Shown here: positions 1-7,586 of the stretch, piece by piece
Position numbering within the stretch: position 1 is the first letter of the stretch
How the letters are laid out: each line of letters begins with the position of its first letter
Origin: Corynebacterium meitnerae
Lineage (GTDB): Bacteria > Actinomycetota > Actinomycetes > Mycobacteriales > Mycobacteriaceae
Length of the DNA stretch: 34,049 nucleotides
NCBI RefSeq assembly: GCF_027570075.1
Contig: NZ_JAKMUS010000021.1
Location: 1 to 34,049, forward strand
Reading direction: 5' to 3'
Translations under genes and position numbers: made by a program
The notes under the pieces: generated by a model
Databases searched by the model: none
Told to the model about the DNA's origin: nothing
What the model saw: the letters and a program-made list of their open reading frames with translations, nothing else

Positions 1-28
1 CAGATGTAAAATCCTTCACCCGCGTGGT

Positions 29-976
29 CTACACCGCCGCAGGCTGATCCGATTCCACACCCAACGCAGCCTCTTTTTCATTGGGTTTCTCACCAGCAGC
101 CCGCCAGTTCGCACGGTAACGGCGCCAGCCAACCACGGACAGGGCCACTCCCACGACCAACACCGCGATACGCACGCCCACCAGGACGGCGGCACCAACA
201 CCAAGGGCACCAAGCACCACCGGCAGGTTGAGCACCACGATGAGGGTGCCCACCATCCCGCCAAGCAGGATCGGATTCAGGCGGGTGACCAGCAGCGCAG
301 CCAGCGGCGCGGCGATGGAACCACCGATCAGCAGGGCAACCACAGCGGCGAGGTTGGCCACTAGGTCCTCCCACATCCCCAGCACAAAGCCCAAGGTCGC
401 AGCAGCGGTGACAAAGAACTCGGCGGTGTTGACGGTGCCCACGATCCGGCGGGGTTCTGCACGCCCAGCGGACAGCAAAGTGGAGGTGGTGACGGGGCCC
501 CAGCCGCCGCCACCGGTGGCGTCGATAAAGCCACCAAACAGGCCCAACCCGGACAGGAACGGCACGGAATGCGGGTGTTCCGCAACATGGCGGCGGATGA
601 GTCCGCGGCTGAAGCGGTACATCAGGTTCAGGCCGATGGCGGCGAGGATGAGGGACATGACCGGCTTTGCCGCATCCGTGGACAGGGTGGACAGCACCGT
701 CGCACCCGCGAATGCACCAATGGCGCCCGGCACGCCGATCGCGGCGACGGTGCGCCAGTCCACGTTGCCGAATTTCCAGTGGCTGATGCCGGAGACCAGC
801 GTGGTTCCCAGTTCCGCGGTGTGCACCACGGCGGAGGCTTGGGCGGGGCCGAGGCTGGCCAGCATGATCAGGATGGTGGTGGAGGTGGCGCCGAAGCCCA
901 TGCCGAGGCCGCCGTCCACAAGCTGTCCGGCAAGTCCGGCAAGCGCGATGAGAATAAGGGTGGTCATGCGGTTCAT
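29..976 (-). CDS. cysZ: TauE/SafE-family sulfate permease CysZ (last gene of the cys operon)
   Basis: A 315-residue integral membrane protein of the TauE/SafE family. It has about eight hydrophobic segments and the family's glycine-rich repeats: a GGLGMGFG stretch near residue 20 and a GGFIDATGGGGWGP stretch near the middle, which are the two inverted-repeat signatures. In Corynebacterium this position of the fpr2-cysIXHDNYZ cluster encodes the proposed sulfate importer CysZ. I infer sulfate uptake from context, because TauE/SafE proteins also export sulfite or sulfoacetate. The start at 976 is chosen because its ATG overlaps the cysY stop codon as ATGA, typical of translational coupling. A longer reading frame reaches 1084 but would run into cysY. 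The C-terminus is basic and polar and probably cytoplasmic. Confidence 0.9.
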   Translation of the reverse strand: MNRMTTLILIALAGLAGQLVDGGLGMGFGATSTTILIMLASLGPAQASAVVHTAELGTTLVSGISHWKFGNVDWRTVAAIGVPGAIGAFAGATVLSTLSTDAAKPVMSLILAAIGLNLMYRFSRGLIRRHVAEHPHSVPFLSGLGLFGGFIDATGGGGWGPVTTSTLLSAGRAEPRRIVGTVNTAEFFVTAAATLGFVLGMWEDLVANLAAVVALLIGGSIAAPLAALLVTRLNPILLGGMVGTLIVVLNLPVVLGALGVGAAVLVGVRIAVLVVGVALSVVGWRRYRANWRAAGEKPNEKEAALGVESDQPAAV

Positions 977-1689
977 GGGCGGGCACCTTCGTGGGTTGTC
1001 AGTGTGGCGAGTGCTGCTGCGTAGCGTTGCGCTACCACCGGGGCCAGGTCGGTTCCGAGGGGCTCCGATGCTGGTCCGCGCCACATTCGGTAGGCCCGGT
1101 CGAGCAGCAACCCGCGCGTGACAAACAGCGGCAAAAGGTACGCGTCGTCCGCAGCGAGCTCCGCGATGTCGCGCTTGCCGTAGCCCGTCGCCGGTGCGGT
1201 GGTCACGCGCAGACCAAGACGCTTTTCGACGCCCTCCCCCAACTCCACCGTCTTCCCCGCCGCCTCCTCATTCGAGGTGCCCACGGGATAGAGCACGATC
1301 TGCGAAACCGGGCGGCGGGCAGCCTGGATGTCGGTGATCGCGCGGGCGGCGAGGATGTCGGCGATGTCCGGACCCTGGCCCAGCCCGTGGGCGGCGATGA
1401 ACTCGATGCCGGTGGCGTCGTGGGCATTGGCGATCGCTTCGGGGACGTCGTAGGTGGCGTGGAAAGCGTGGGTGAACAGCGTCGGCACAACAACGGCGCG
1501 GGTCACGCCCTGATCAGCGAGCTGGCGGGCAGCGGTGGTGAGGTCTGGGGTATCAAACTCGAGGTGGGCGTCGGCCCCCATCACCCCCAGCTGGCGCGCT
1601 GCCGTGCGGGTGAGCTCGCGGACTCCCGTCCGCGCATCGGGGTGACGCGAACCGTGCGAGAGGGTGATCAGTGCCGTGTGTGCCGCCAT
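973..1689 (-). CDS. cysY: CbiX/SirB-like sirohydrochlorin ferrochelatase CysY
   Basis: A 238-residue protein of the CbiX/SirB chelatase superfamily. It begins with the family motif LITLSHGSRHPDAR, which carries the metal-binding His near residue 12. A second conserved stretch, VVVPTLFTHAFHATYDVPEAI, supplies the other His residues near positions 80-90. The length suits a two-repeat CbiX protein. Family knowledge says these enzymes insert metal into sirohydrochlorin. In this operon the logical product is siroheme, the cofactor of the sulfite reductase CysI encoded upstream in the same transcript. The gene starts 5 nt after the cysN stop codon and its own stop overlaps the cysZ start, so it is embedded in the operon. 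Confidence 0.88.
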   Translation of the reverse strand: MAAHTALITLSHGSRHPDARTGVRELTRTAARQLGVMGADAHLEFDTPDLTTAARQLADQGVTRAVVVPTLFTHAFHATYDVPEAIANAHDATGIEFIAAHGLGQGPDIADILAARAITDIQAARRPVSQIVLYPVGTSNEEAAGKTVELGEGVEKRLGLRVTTAPATGYGKRDIAELAADDAYLLPLFVTRGLLLDRAYRMWRGPASEPLGTDLAPVVAQRYAAALATLTTHEGARP

Positions 1690-1694
1690 GGTGT

Positions 1695-2999
1695 TTACCT
1701 CAATCGTGTTCCCACGAGTCCGGCGGCAAGGGTGTTGCCGCTGGCCTGGTCGATGAGCAGGAAGTTGCCCACGGCGCCGCGTGCGGCGTAGCCCTCAATG
1801 GGCAGTTCCTGCGCTGTCTGGATGGTTACGTGCGCGATGTCGTTGAGCCCGAAGGACTCCGGCGCGGTGTTATCGGTGTTGGCTTCGGGGGTGCCATCGA
1901 TGTCGATGACGCGGTCCACGCTGGCCACGCGCGCACGGACAAGCGAGGTGCCGTAGCGCAGCTTCACTGCCTGACCAGCGGTGATGGCCTTCTCCGTCAG
2001 GCCGACGACGGTGCCGTGGAATTCGCGGACGGATTCGGGGTAGCCGTTGTGTCCGTCGTGTGCGGCCCCGCACACGACGTCGCCGCGGGCCAGGTCGATG
2101 TCATCGGCCAGGCGCAGCGCGATCGCGTCGCCGGCTTTCGCGGTGGTGGCGCCATCAAGGCCGTCAGCGTTATCGATGTGCGTGACGGTCGTGGTGCGAC
2201 CACCCGGTGCGGTGACGGTGTCGCCAACACTGATGGTGCCGGCGTTCACGGTGCCGGCATAGGCGCGGTAATCCGTGGCGTGCTCGCGCAGGACGTACTG
2301 GATGTTGAAGCGGAAGGGCAGATCGAGTGCGCGGCCGGAGTGGACCGGGATGGTCTCCAGCAGCTCAAGCACGCTCGGGCCGTCGTACCACGGGGTTTCC
2401 GCGGAGCGCTCGACAACGTTGTCGCCCTTGAGCGCGGAGATCGGTACGGCGTGTGGTTCGGCGATGCCAAGGGCAGTGGCGCGCTGCTCGAACTCGGTGC
2501 GGATGTTCTCGAAAACCTCTTCGGAGTAGTCCACCAGGTCGATCTTGTTCACGGCCAGGATCACCGTCTTCACCCCGAGCAGGCTGGCCACGGTGAGGTG
2601 GCGGACGGTTTGGGGTTTGATGCCGCCTCGGGCGTCGACAAGCAGAACGACAACCTGCGAGGTGGACATGCCCGTGACCGTGTTGCGCGTGTACTGCTCA
2701 TGACCGGGGGTGTCGGCGAGGATGAAGGTGCGCTTGTCGGTGGCGAAGTAGCGGTAGGCGACGTCGATGGTGATGCCTTGTTCGCGTTCGGCGCGGAGGC
2801 CGTCGACAAGCAGAGAAAGGTCAAGGCCCTCGAAGCCGCGGTCGGCAGATGTGCGCTCGACGCTGGCCATCTGATCGGCGAGCACGGACTTGGTGTCGTG
2901 GAGGAGGCGGCCGACGAAGGTGGATTTGCCGTCGTCCACCGAGCCGGCGGTGCAGAGGCGCAGGGTGGCGCGATCGGCTAGCACGTTGGTGGCAGTCAT
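1695..2999 (-). CDS. cysN: Sulfate adenylyltransferase subunit 1, GTPase CysN
   Basis: A 434-residue EF-Tu-like GTPase subunit of ATP sulfurylase. The P-loop GSVDDGKST lies at residues 19-27, the switch II motif DTPGHEQYTRN near residue 95, and the guanine-specificity motif NKID near residue 150. Beta-barrel domains II and III follow. CysN hydrolyses GTP to drive adenylylation of sulfate by CysD. The protein ends where the EF-Tu-like part ends, so it lacks the APS-kinase (CysC) domain found in mycobacterial CysNC fusions. That fits the operon's APS reductase, which needs no PAPS. The start codon shares a base with the cysD stop (TGATG), implying coupled translation. Confidence 0.95.
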   Translation of the reverse strand: MTATNVLADRATLRLCTAGSVDDGKSTFVGRLLHDTKSVLADQMASVERTSADRGFEGLDLSLLVDGLRAEREQGITIDVAYRYFATDKRTFILADTPGHEQYTRNTVTGMSTSQVVVLLVDARGGIKPQTVRHLTVASLLGVKTVILAVNKIDLVDYSEEVFENIRTEFEQRATALGIAEPHAVPISALKGDNVVERSAETPWYDGPSVLELLETIPVHSGRALDLPFRFNIQYVLREHATDYRAYAGTVNAGTISVGDTVTAPGGRTTTVTHIDNADGLDGATTAKAGDAIALRLADDIDLARGDVVCGAAHDGHNGYPESVREFHGTVVGLTEKAITAGQAVKLRYGTSLVRARVASVDRVIDIDGTPEANTDNTAPESFGLNDIAHVTIQTAQELPIEGYAARGAVGNFLLIDQASGNTLAAGLVGTRLR

Positions 3000-3901
3000 C
3001 AGAAGTAGCCCTCCTTCTTGCGGTCCTCCATGGCGGACTCGCTCAAGCGGTCATCGGCGCGGGTGGCGCCGCGCTCGGTCAAGGTGGAGGTGGCAAGCTC
3101 AGCGAGCACCTCATCGATGGTGGTGGCGGTGGATTCAACGGCGCCGGTGCAGGACATATCGCCCACGGTGCGGTAGCGCACACGGCGGGTTTCAATCTCT
3201 TCGCCGTCGCGCGGGCCGCCCCAGTCGCCGGCGGTGAGCCACATGCCATCGCGGTTGAACACCTCGCGGTCGTGGGCGAAGTAGATGGACGGCAGCTCGA
3301 TCTCGCGGGCGCCGATGTATTCCCACACGTCCGACTCGGTCCAGTTGGAGATGGGGAACACGCGGATGTTCTCGCCGGGGAGTTTCTCGCCGTTGTACAG
3401 ATCCCACAGTTCAGGGCGCTGGCGGCGCGGGTCCCAGCCGCCGAAGGAATCGCGGACGGAGAAGACACGCTCCTTGGCGCGGGCGCGCTCCTCATCGCGG
3501 CGGGCACCACCCAGGACGGCGTCGTAGCCGACCTCGGCGATGGTCTCCACCAGCGGGACGGTCTGAAGTGGGTTGCGGGTGCCGTCGGGGCGCTCAACCA
3601 GGTCGCCGCGGTCGATCCAGTCCTGAACATGGGCGACGCGCAGGCGCGCACCGGTCTTTTCCACGAGGTTGTCGCGGAATTCGATCACCTCGGGGAAGTT
3701 GTGGCCGGTGTCCACGTGCAGCAGCTCAATCGGCGGTGCGGCCGGCGCGAAGGCGCGGCGGACCAGCTCATAGACCACGCACGAGTCCTTACCGGAGGAG
3801 AACAGCAGGCCGATTTTGTCGAACTGCCCGGCAACCTCACGGATGATGTGGATAGATTCATTCTCAAGATCCCGCAGGTGGGGTGAAAGTGTCTGGCTCA
3901 T
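2999..3901 (-). CDS. cysD: Sulfate adenylyltransferase subunit 2 CysD
   Basis: A 300-residue member of the PP-loop ATP pyrophosphatase superfamily. The SSGKDS loop at residues 35-40 binds ATP. Further conserved family stretches include LHVDTGHNFPEVIEFRD near residue 65 and a C-terminal arginine-rich region (RYRTVGDMSCTGAV) followed by a RxxDxxxESAMEDRKKEGYF tail. CysD makes APS from ATP and sulfate with the GTPase CysN. The start at 3901 is preferred to the longer frame from 3940 because it matches the family N-terminus (LSPHLRDLENESIHIIRE) and forms an ATGA overlap with the cysH stop codon. Confidence 0.95.
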   Translation of the reverse strand: MSQTLSPHLRDLENESIHIIREVAGQFDKIGLLFSSGKDSCVVYELVRRAFAPAAPPIELLHVDTGHNFPEVIEFRDNLVEKTGARLRVAHVQDWIDRGDLVERPDGTRNPLQTVPLVETIAEVGYDAVLGGARRDEERARAKERVFSVRDSFGGWDPRRQRPELWDLYNGEKLPGENIRVFPISNWTESDVWEYIGAREIELPSIYFAHDREVFNRDGMWLTAGDWGGPRDGEEIETRRVRYRTVGDMSCTGAVESTATTIDEVLAELATSTLTERGATRADDRLSESAMEDRKKEGYF

Positions 3902-4677
3902 TGGTGCAACCCGCATTCCGTCTTGGTGCTGAACGCCCACCGGCCCGCACGCGGATCCTCACCCTCCGCGACCGGCAACGTGCAGGTTGCGCAGCCAATG
4001 GAGGGGTAGCCCTGCTTGGTCAGGGGGTGGATGATCAGGTTCTTGTTATCGATGTATTCGTCAGTGTCTTCCAGCGACCACGTGATCATTGGGGAGATCT
4101 TCAGCCGCCCAGTCGCATCCAGCGACAGTGCCGGTGCCTGCGCACGCGTCGGACCATCCGCACGGCGCAGCCCGGTCACCCAACCCGCGTACGGGGAGAG
4201 GCTCACCGCTAGTGGCTCCACCTTGCGCATGCGGCAGCACGCAGTCGGGTTCGTGCTGTACAGCGCGCGGCCGTACACACGGTCTTGCTCCTCACGCGAC
4301 AAGATCGCCTTCGCGCGCACGAGCTTCTGGTCCGGGTAGCGCTCCTCCACGCGGTCAGCCACCTCGAGGGTCTCCGGGAAGTGGTACTCGGTGTCCAGGA
4401 AAAGGAATTCAGCGTCCGGCAGATAGTCCTTCGCCAGCTCCGCCAGCACGGTATTTTCCATGCTCAGCGTCACCGCGATCTTGCCCGGGGCGTGCTCGTG
4501 GGCCCATTGCATGATCTCTTGCGCGGAGGCGCTGTAAAGCTTCTCAGCCCACTCATCGACGAGCCGCGCGTTTTCTGCGGCGACCTCCGGAGAAAGCGGC
4601 GCTGTCTCCTTCGGCCCCTCCGGACTGATCTCCGGGTCACGCACATCTACCTGTGCGCGCCTGAGAAAATCAACCAT
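3898..4677 (-). CDS. cysH: Assimilatory APS reductase CysH (4Fe-4S type)
   Basis: A 259-residue reductase that converts adenylyl-sulfate to sulfite. The paired cysteines C147-C148 (CCRMRKVEPL) and C229-x-x-C232 (GCATC) form the 4Fe-4S site that separates APS reductases from PAPS reductases. The catalytic cysteine is C255 in the C-terminal ECGLHQ motif. The nucleotide loop region (TLSMENTVLAEL, residues 70-81) is as in the APS-reductase branch. No APS kinase is present in the window, which agrees with direct APS use. The gene starts in a TAATG overlap with the cysX stop and its own stop overlaps the cysD start. Confidence 0.95.
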   Translation of the reverse strand: MVDFLRRAQVDVRDPEISPEGPKETAPLSPEVAAENARLVDEWAEKLYSASAQEIMQWAHEHAPGKIAVTLSMENTVLAELAKDYLPDAEFLFLDTEYHFPETLEVADRVEERYPDQKLVRAKAILSREEQDRVYGRALYSTNPTACCRMRKVEPLAVSLSPYAGWVTGLRRADGPTRAQAPALSLDATGRLKISPMITWSLEDTDEYIDNKNLIIHPLTKQGYPSIGCATCTLPVAEGEDPRAGRWAFSTKTECGLHQ

Positions 4678-4934
4678 TATTTTTCCTTCCTCAACACCGC
4701 CACATGCCCATGGCGCGCGAGCGATTCCTGCAGAGCTTGCTCCGTCGATTTCGCCGGTGCCGGGGCGTGGTCGGGGGCGTCTTGCCCGTAAAACTTCACC
4801 TCAAAGATGCGGAGGCACTCCGTACATTTCCATGCAAAGTCACTTGTTGCATCCGGAAAGAGCGCCTCGCCCGCGCAGTACGGGCAGTGTGTGGGAAAGT
4901 TACGGTTCGCGTTCGGTTCGCGCCGGAATCTCAT
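4677..4934 (-). CDS. cysX: Small CxxC protein CysX of the sulfite reductase operon
   Basis: An 85-residue protein with two CxxC knuckles: CPYC at residues 17-20 and CTEC at residues 37-40. These could bind one Fe or Zn in a rubredoxin or zinc-ribbon manner. The N-terminus is basic and the second half has a low-complexity AP-rich linker and a short helix. In corynebacteria this small gene lies between cysI and cysH and has been proposed to carry electrons to sulfite reductase; that role is not proven by sequence. Both ends overlap neighbours: ATGA with the cysI stop and TAATG with the cysH start, so stoichiometric coupled translation with CysI is likely. Confidence 0.85.
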   Translation of the reverse strand: MRFRREPNANRNFPTHCPYCAGEALFPDATSDFAWKCTECLRIFEVKFYGQDAPDHAPAPAKSTEQALQESLARHGHVAVLRKEK

Positions 4935-6628
4935 TTCAGATCCTCCTCGTCGGCGCGCAGCACCCAGTCGCGGAAAATTTCGCCCTCATGTCGCTTATCG
5001 ACGTAATTCCCCACCACCCGGCTCACATACTCCTCCAGCTCCGATGACAACACCTTGTGGCCACGGATTTTGCGGCCGAAATTGGCTTCTTTCCCGCCAT
5101 CCGGCGTATCCCTGGTGACGGTGCCACCGAGGTGAACCTGGAAGCCTTCAACCTTGTTGCCGTTGCCGTCATCGACCATCTGGCCCTTGAAGCCCATGTC
5201 GGAGACCTGCGTGCGGGCACACGAGTTCGGGCAGCCGTTGAGCGTGATGGTGATGGGGGAATCGATGTCGCCGAAGCGGTCCTCCAGCGCATCCGCGAGC
5301 TCAATGCCACGCGCCTTGGTGGTGGTGTGGGCGAGCTTGCAGTACTCAAGCCCCGTGCAGGTGAGCATGCCGCGTCGGAATTCACTCGGCTTGGAGTACA
5401 GGCCCATCTCCTGCAGGTCGCTGGCCAACGCGTCGACCTTGTCTGGTTGAACATCCAGGAAAAGGATTTCCTTAAACGACGTGAACCGCAGGCGGCTCAA
5501 CCCATAGGACTCCGCCAGGTCAGCAATAGCGATGAGCTGCTCACCGGTGAGGTGCCCCATCGTCGGCTTCACGCCGAGGTAGACATTGCCGTCCTTCTGC
5601 TCATGGACGCCAACGTGATCCCGGTCGATGAGGTTGGTTGGGGCACGTGGGCCGTCCGGAAGCTTGTAGCCCAAGTACTCATCCTCGAGTACCTGACGGA
5701 ATTTCTCTGCACCCCACTGCGCCACCAAGAACTTCAGGCGCGCGCGGTTGCGCAGGCGGCGGTAACCGTAATCGCGGAAGATGCGCACGACGGAAGCCCA
5801 CACCTCCGGGACTTCCTCAAGGGTGACGAACGCACCGAGGGACTGCGCCAGCATCGGGTTAGTGGACAGGCCACCGCCGACGAAGAGCTCAAAACCAGGT
5901 CCGAGCTCTGGGTGCTCAACGCCAATGAACGCGATGTCATTGATCTCATGGATCACGTCCTGGCGGGCATTACCCGAGATCGCAGACTTGAACTTGCGCG
6001 GCAGGTTCTGGAATTCATCGCGGAGGACGTATTCGTTCTTGATCTTCTCAATAGCCGGGGTGGCATCAATGATCTCATCCTTCGCAATGCCTGCCACCGG
6101 CGAGCCCATGATCACGCGCGGTACATCACCGCAGGCGTCCCACGTGTTCAGGCCGACGGACTCAAGCTTCTCCCACATCGCCGGGACATCCTCGATGCCC
6201 ACCCAGTGCAGCTGGATGTTCTGGCGGTCGGTGAGGTCCGCGGTGGAACGGCAGTAATCGCGGGAGATCTCCCCCACCGCGCGGGCTTGTTCGGTGGAGC
6301 ACTGGCCGCCATCAAAACGCACGCGCGCCATAAAGAACTCATCTTGGAGCTCAAGGTTGTCTTTGCCAGTGTGCTCGCCACCCAAGTTCTGCTTGCGCTG
6401 GGTGTACAGGCCGAGCCACTTAAAACGCGGGTACAGGTCCTTATTGGGAATGGAGGCAAAGCCCTGCTTGGAGTACGTATCAATGACCCGCTGCTTCACC
6501 TCCAGCACCGGCTCAACCTGCTTGAGTTCCTCATCGTGGTTGAGCGGTGCCTTGCCGTCGACCTTCCACTGGCCTTCTGGTTTGGGCTTGCGGGCTGGGC
6601 GCTTCCGCGCGGTGGTGGGTGCGGTCAT
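4931..6628 (-). CDS. cysI: Ferredoxin-type sulfite reductase CysI (siroheme, 4Fe-4S)
   Basis: A 565-residue nitrite/sulfite reductase that reduces sulfite to sulfide with six electrons. The siroheme and 4Fe-4S ligands are visible in two cysteine clusters, CTGLEYCKLAH near residue 425 and NGCPNSCARTQVSDMG near residue 465. The rest has the usual two ferredoxin-like half-domains each followed by a catalytic domain. The N-terminal 30 residues are basic and proline-rich and probably disordered. The start at 6628 is preceded by AAGGAGG at 6633-6639 with a short 4-nt spacer. This is the first gene of the cys operon, and its upstream region carries repeated TAGAC boxes. One copy of the dispersed word GCTTATCGACG lies near the 3' end (codons V-D-K-R). 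Confidence 0.96.
   Translation of the reverse strand: MTAPTTARKRPARKPKPEGQWKVDGKAPLNHDEELKQVEPVLEVKQRVIDTYSKQGFASIPNKDLYPRFKWLGLYTQRKQNLGGEHTGKDNLELQDEFFMARVRFDGGQCSTEQARAVGEISRDYCRSTADLTDRQNIQLHWVGIEDVPAMWEKLESVGLNTWDACGDVPRVIMGSPVAGIAKDEIIDATPAIEKIKNEYVLRDEFQNLPRKFKSAISGNARQDVIHEINDIAFIGVEHPELGPGFELFVGGGLSTNPMLAQSLGAFVTLEEVPEVWASVVRIFRDYGYRRLRNRARLKFLVAQWGAEKFRQVLEDEYLGYKLPDGPRAPTNLIDRDHVGVHEQKDGNVYLGVKPTMGHLTGEQLIAIADLAESYGLSRLRFTSFKEILFLDVQPDKVDALASDLQEMGLYSKPSEFRRGMLTCTGLEYCKLAHTTTKARGIELADALEDRFGDIDSPITITLNGCPNSCARTQVSDMGFKGQMVDDGNGNKVEGFQVHLGGTVTRDTPDGGKEANFGRKIRGHKVLSSELEEYVSRVVGNYVDKRHEGEIFRDWVLRADEEDLK
4993..5003 (+). repeat. Dispersed word GCTTATCGACG, copy 1
   Basis: Inside cysI near its 3' end. 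The gene's strand reads it as V-D-K (Y-V-D-K-R). Confidence 0.8.
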
Positions 6629-6651
6629 GCCGCCTCCTTCAACTGCTTTTG

Positions 6652-6722
6652 CGTACCACTCTGTCTAGTACGCCCGGTGCTAATTTTTGTTGAAATGCAC
6701 GCTACACGGACCACTCGGTCTA
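6652..6722 (-). promoter_or_regulatory. Two 16-bp direct repeats (TAGAC boxes) upstream of cysI
   Basis: On the minus strand TAGACAGAGTGGTACG (6667 to 6652) and TAGACCGAGTGGTCCG (6722 to 6707) match at 14 of 16 bases and lie 55 bp apart in the same orientation. The second is also an imperfect inverted repeat of the form TAGAC-N6-GTCcg, resembling the TAGAC-N6-GTCTA site described for the corynebacterial sulfur regulator McbR. They flank the probable cysI promoter, so they are likely operators. Assignment to McbR or another sulfur regulator is inference. Confidence 0.6.
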
Positions 6723-6821
6723 GCCTATGAATGCGGCAAGTTTCATGGCGGTGCACTGCGCTTTAAGGTGAATAAAAATAGACACTAAGCCTTGACCGCG
6801 AGCCAACGGTGACTACGGTTA

Positions 6822-6841
6822 CAGACTAAGCGGTCTAAACT
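6822..6841 (+). promoter_or_regulatory. McbR-like box overlapping a -10 element of the FprA-like gene
   Basis: CAGAC-N6-GTCTA at 6822-6837 differs from the reported McbR consensus TAGAC-N6-GTCTA at one base. A TANNNT -10 candidate, TAAACT at 6836-6841, overlaps its right end, placing the transcript start near 6848. The GAGAAGGG ribosome site lies at 6874-6881 before the ATG at 6890. An operator overlapping the -10 suggests repression of the plus-strand gene. Confidence 0.55.
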
Positions 6842-6889
6842 AAGGCCGCGTAATCAAGTTCGATCACCACAACGAGAAGGGACAACGAT

Positions 6890-7462
6890 ATGACACACGC
6901 CGCACACCGTGTCGCCGTCATCGGCCACGGCCCCGCAGCCATCGAAACCGCGGACCTTCTCATCTGCATGGGCGATTACTTCGTCGACCTGTTCAGCCAG
7001 TCCCCCGCACCCACGTGCCTGATCCGCTTCGGTTCCACCGAGCGCACCACCAATGACAGGAACACCGTTCCTCGCCTCCGCCTCTTCGGCAACCTCCGCA
7101 TCGGCACTGGGGATGACACAGTGTCACTGGGTGATCTCACGCACTACTACGACACGGTCATCATTGCCAATGAGACCACTGACACTGCTGGTGAACTCGT
7201 CGTGCTGGGCAACAGTGCCAAAGCGGCAGCCACCTACGATTTCCTGCGCACCCACACCGCGCTTCCCGCGAGTAGGACGACGGTGGTGGCTGCACCGTCC
7301 AACGCGGATAAGCCTGGCGCGATTATCGCTTTCCTTGAATCCCGCAAGCTGCCCTTCACCACGTGGACTGGCTGGCATCGGCCGGCGGATCGCTCGCGCG
7401 TCACCGCGGCCGAGTGGTCCTGCCTACTCACGATGGCTCACGCGGTTCCGGCAACCCCTTAA
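6890..7462 (+). CDS. Miniaturised FprA-type ferredoxin-NADP reductase homologue
   Basis: A 190-residue protein in the place where corynebacteria carry fpr2, next to cysI. The N-terminus VAVIGHGPAAIETADLLI is a dinucleotide-binding GxGxxA motif. PRLRLFGNLRIG, then YDTVIIAN, match the FprA landmarks (FFGNVVVG and YDAVIYAVG). GELVVLGNSAKAA resembles the second nucleotide-binding start. FLESRKLPFTTWTGWHRP followed by SRVTAAEWSCLL matches the FprA C-terminus. FprA enzymes are about 450 residues, so some 260 are missing, mainly the NADPH domain core and the C-terminal FAD-covering segment; the PTPWGLVRxGVAPDH region is also eroded. The reading frame is clean and has a good ribosome site. It could be a pseudo-enzyme, a partner of CysI/CysX, or a gene decaying in frame. 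The homology is recognised by eye from motif order. Confidence 0.7.
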   Translation: MTHAAHRVAVIGHGPAAIETADLLICMGDYFVDLFSQSPAPTCLIRFGSTERTTNDRNTVPRLRLFGNLRIGTGDDTVSLGDLTHYYDTVIIANETTDTAGELVVLGNSAKAAATYDFLRTHTALPASRTTVVAAPSNADKPGAIIAFLESRKLPFTTWTGWHRPADRSRVTAAEWSCLLTMAHAVPATP

Positions 7463-7480
7463 GCGCAGCTCACCGCACTA

Positions 7481-7551
7481 GTTCAACAAGCGTTCATCTA
7501 CCGTTACTTTGCTGTCAAGATCCTTGGGGTAACCTGACGCGCGCCTAATAT
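7481..7551 (+). promoter_or_regulatory. PHO-box-like tandem 11-bp repeats and -10 element
   Basis: Four consecutive 11-bp units begin with GTT or GTC: GTTCAACAAGC (7481-7491), GTTCATCTACC (7492-7502), GTTACTTTGCT (7503-7513) and GTCAAGATCCT (7514-7524). An 11-bp direct-repeat period starting GTTCA is the architecture of actinobacterial PhoP/PhoR boxes. A TAATAT -10 candidate follows at 7546-7551, so the repeats would cover the -35 region as an activator does. It precedes a phosphate symporter gene, which supports phosphate-starvation control. Confidence 0.6.
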
Positions 7552-7586
7552 TTCCGGATATTTTTGCCAGTTTTGAGAGAGCGCGC

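Noticed and set aside
1671..2981. Long plus-strand open frame (436 codons) opposite cysN
   Set aside because: The opposite strand encodes a complete CysN with GTPase motifs. The antisense frame is low-complexity Gly/Val/Asp sequence typical of shadows in high-GC genes.
5057..6730. 557-codon plus-strand frame opposite cysI
   Set aside because: CysI motifs are complete on the minus strand; the antisense product has no recognisable domain.
6890..7462. Frameshift or sequencing error splitting a full-length FprA
   Set aside because: The FprA N- and C-terminal landmarks are in one continuous frame and no missing domain is found in the other frames nearby, so in-frame loss explains it better.
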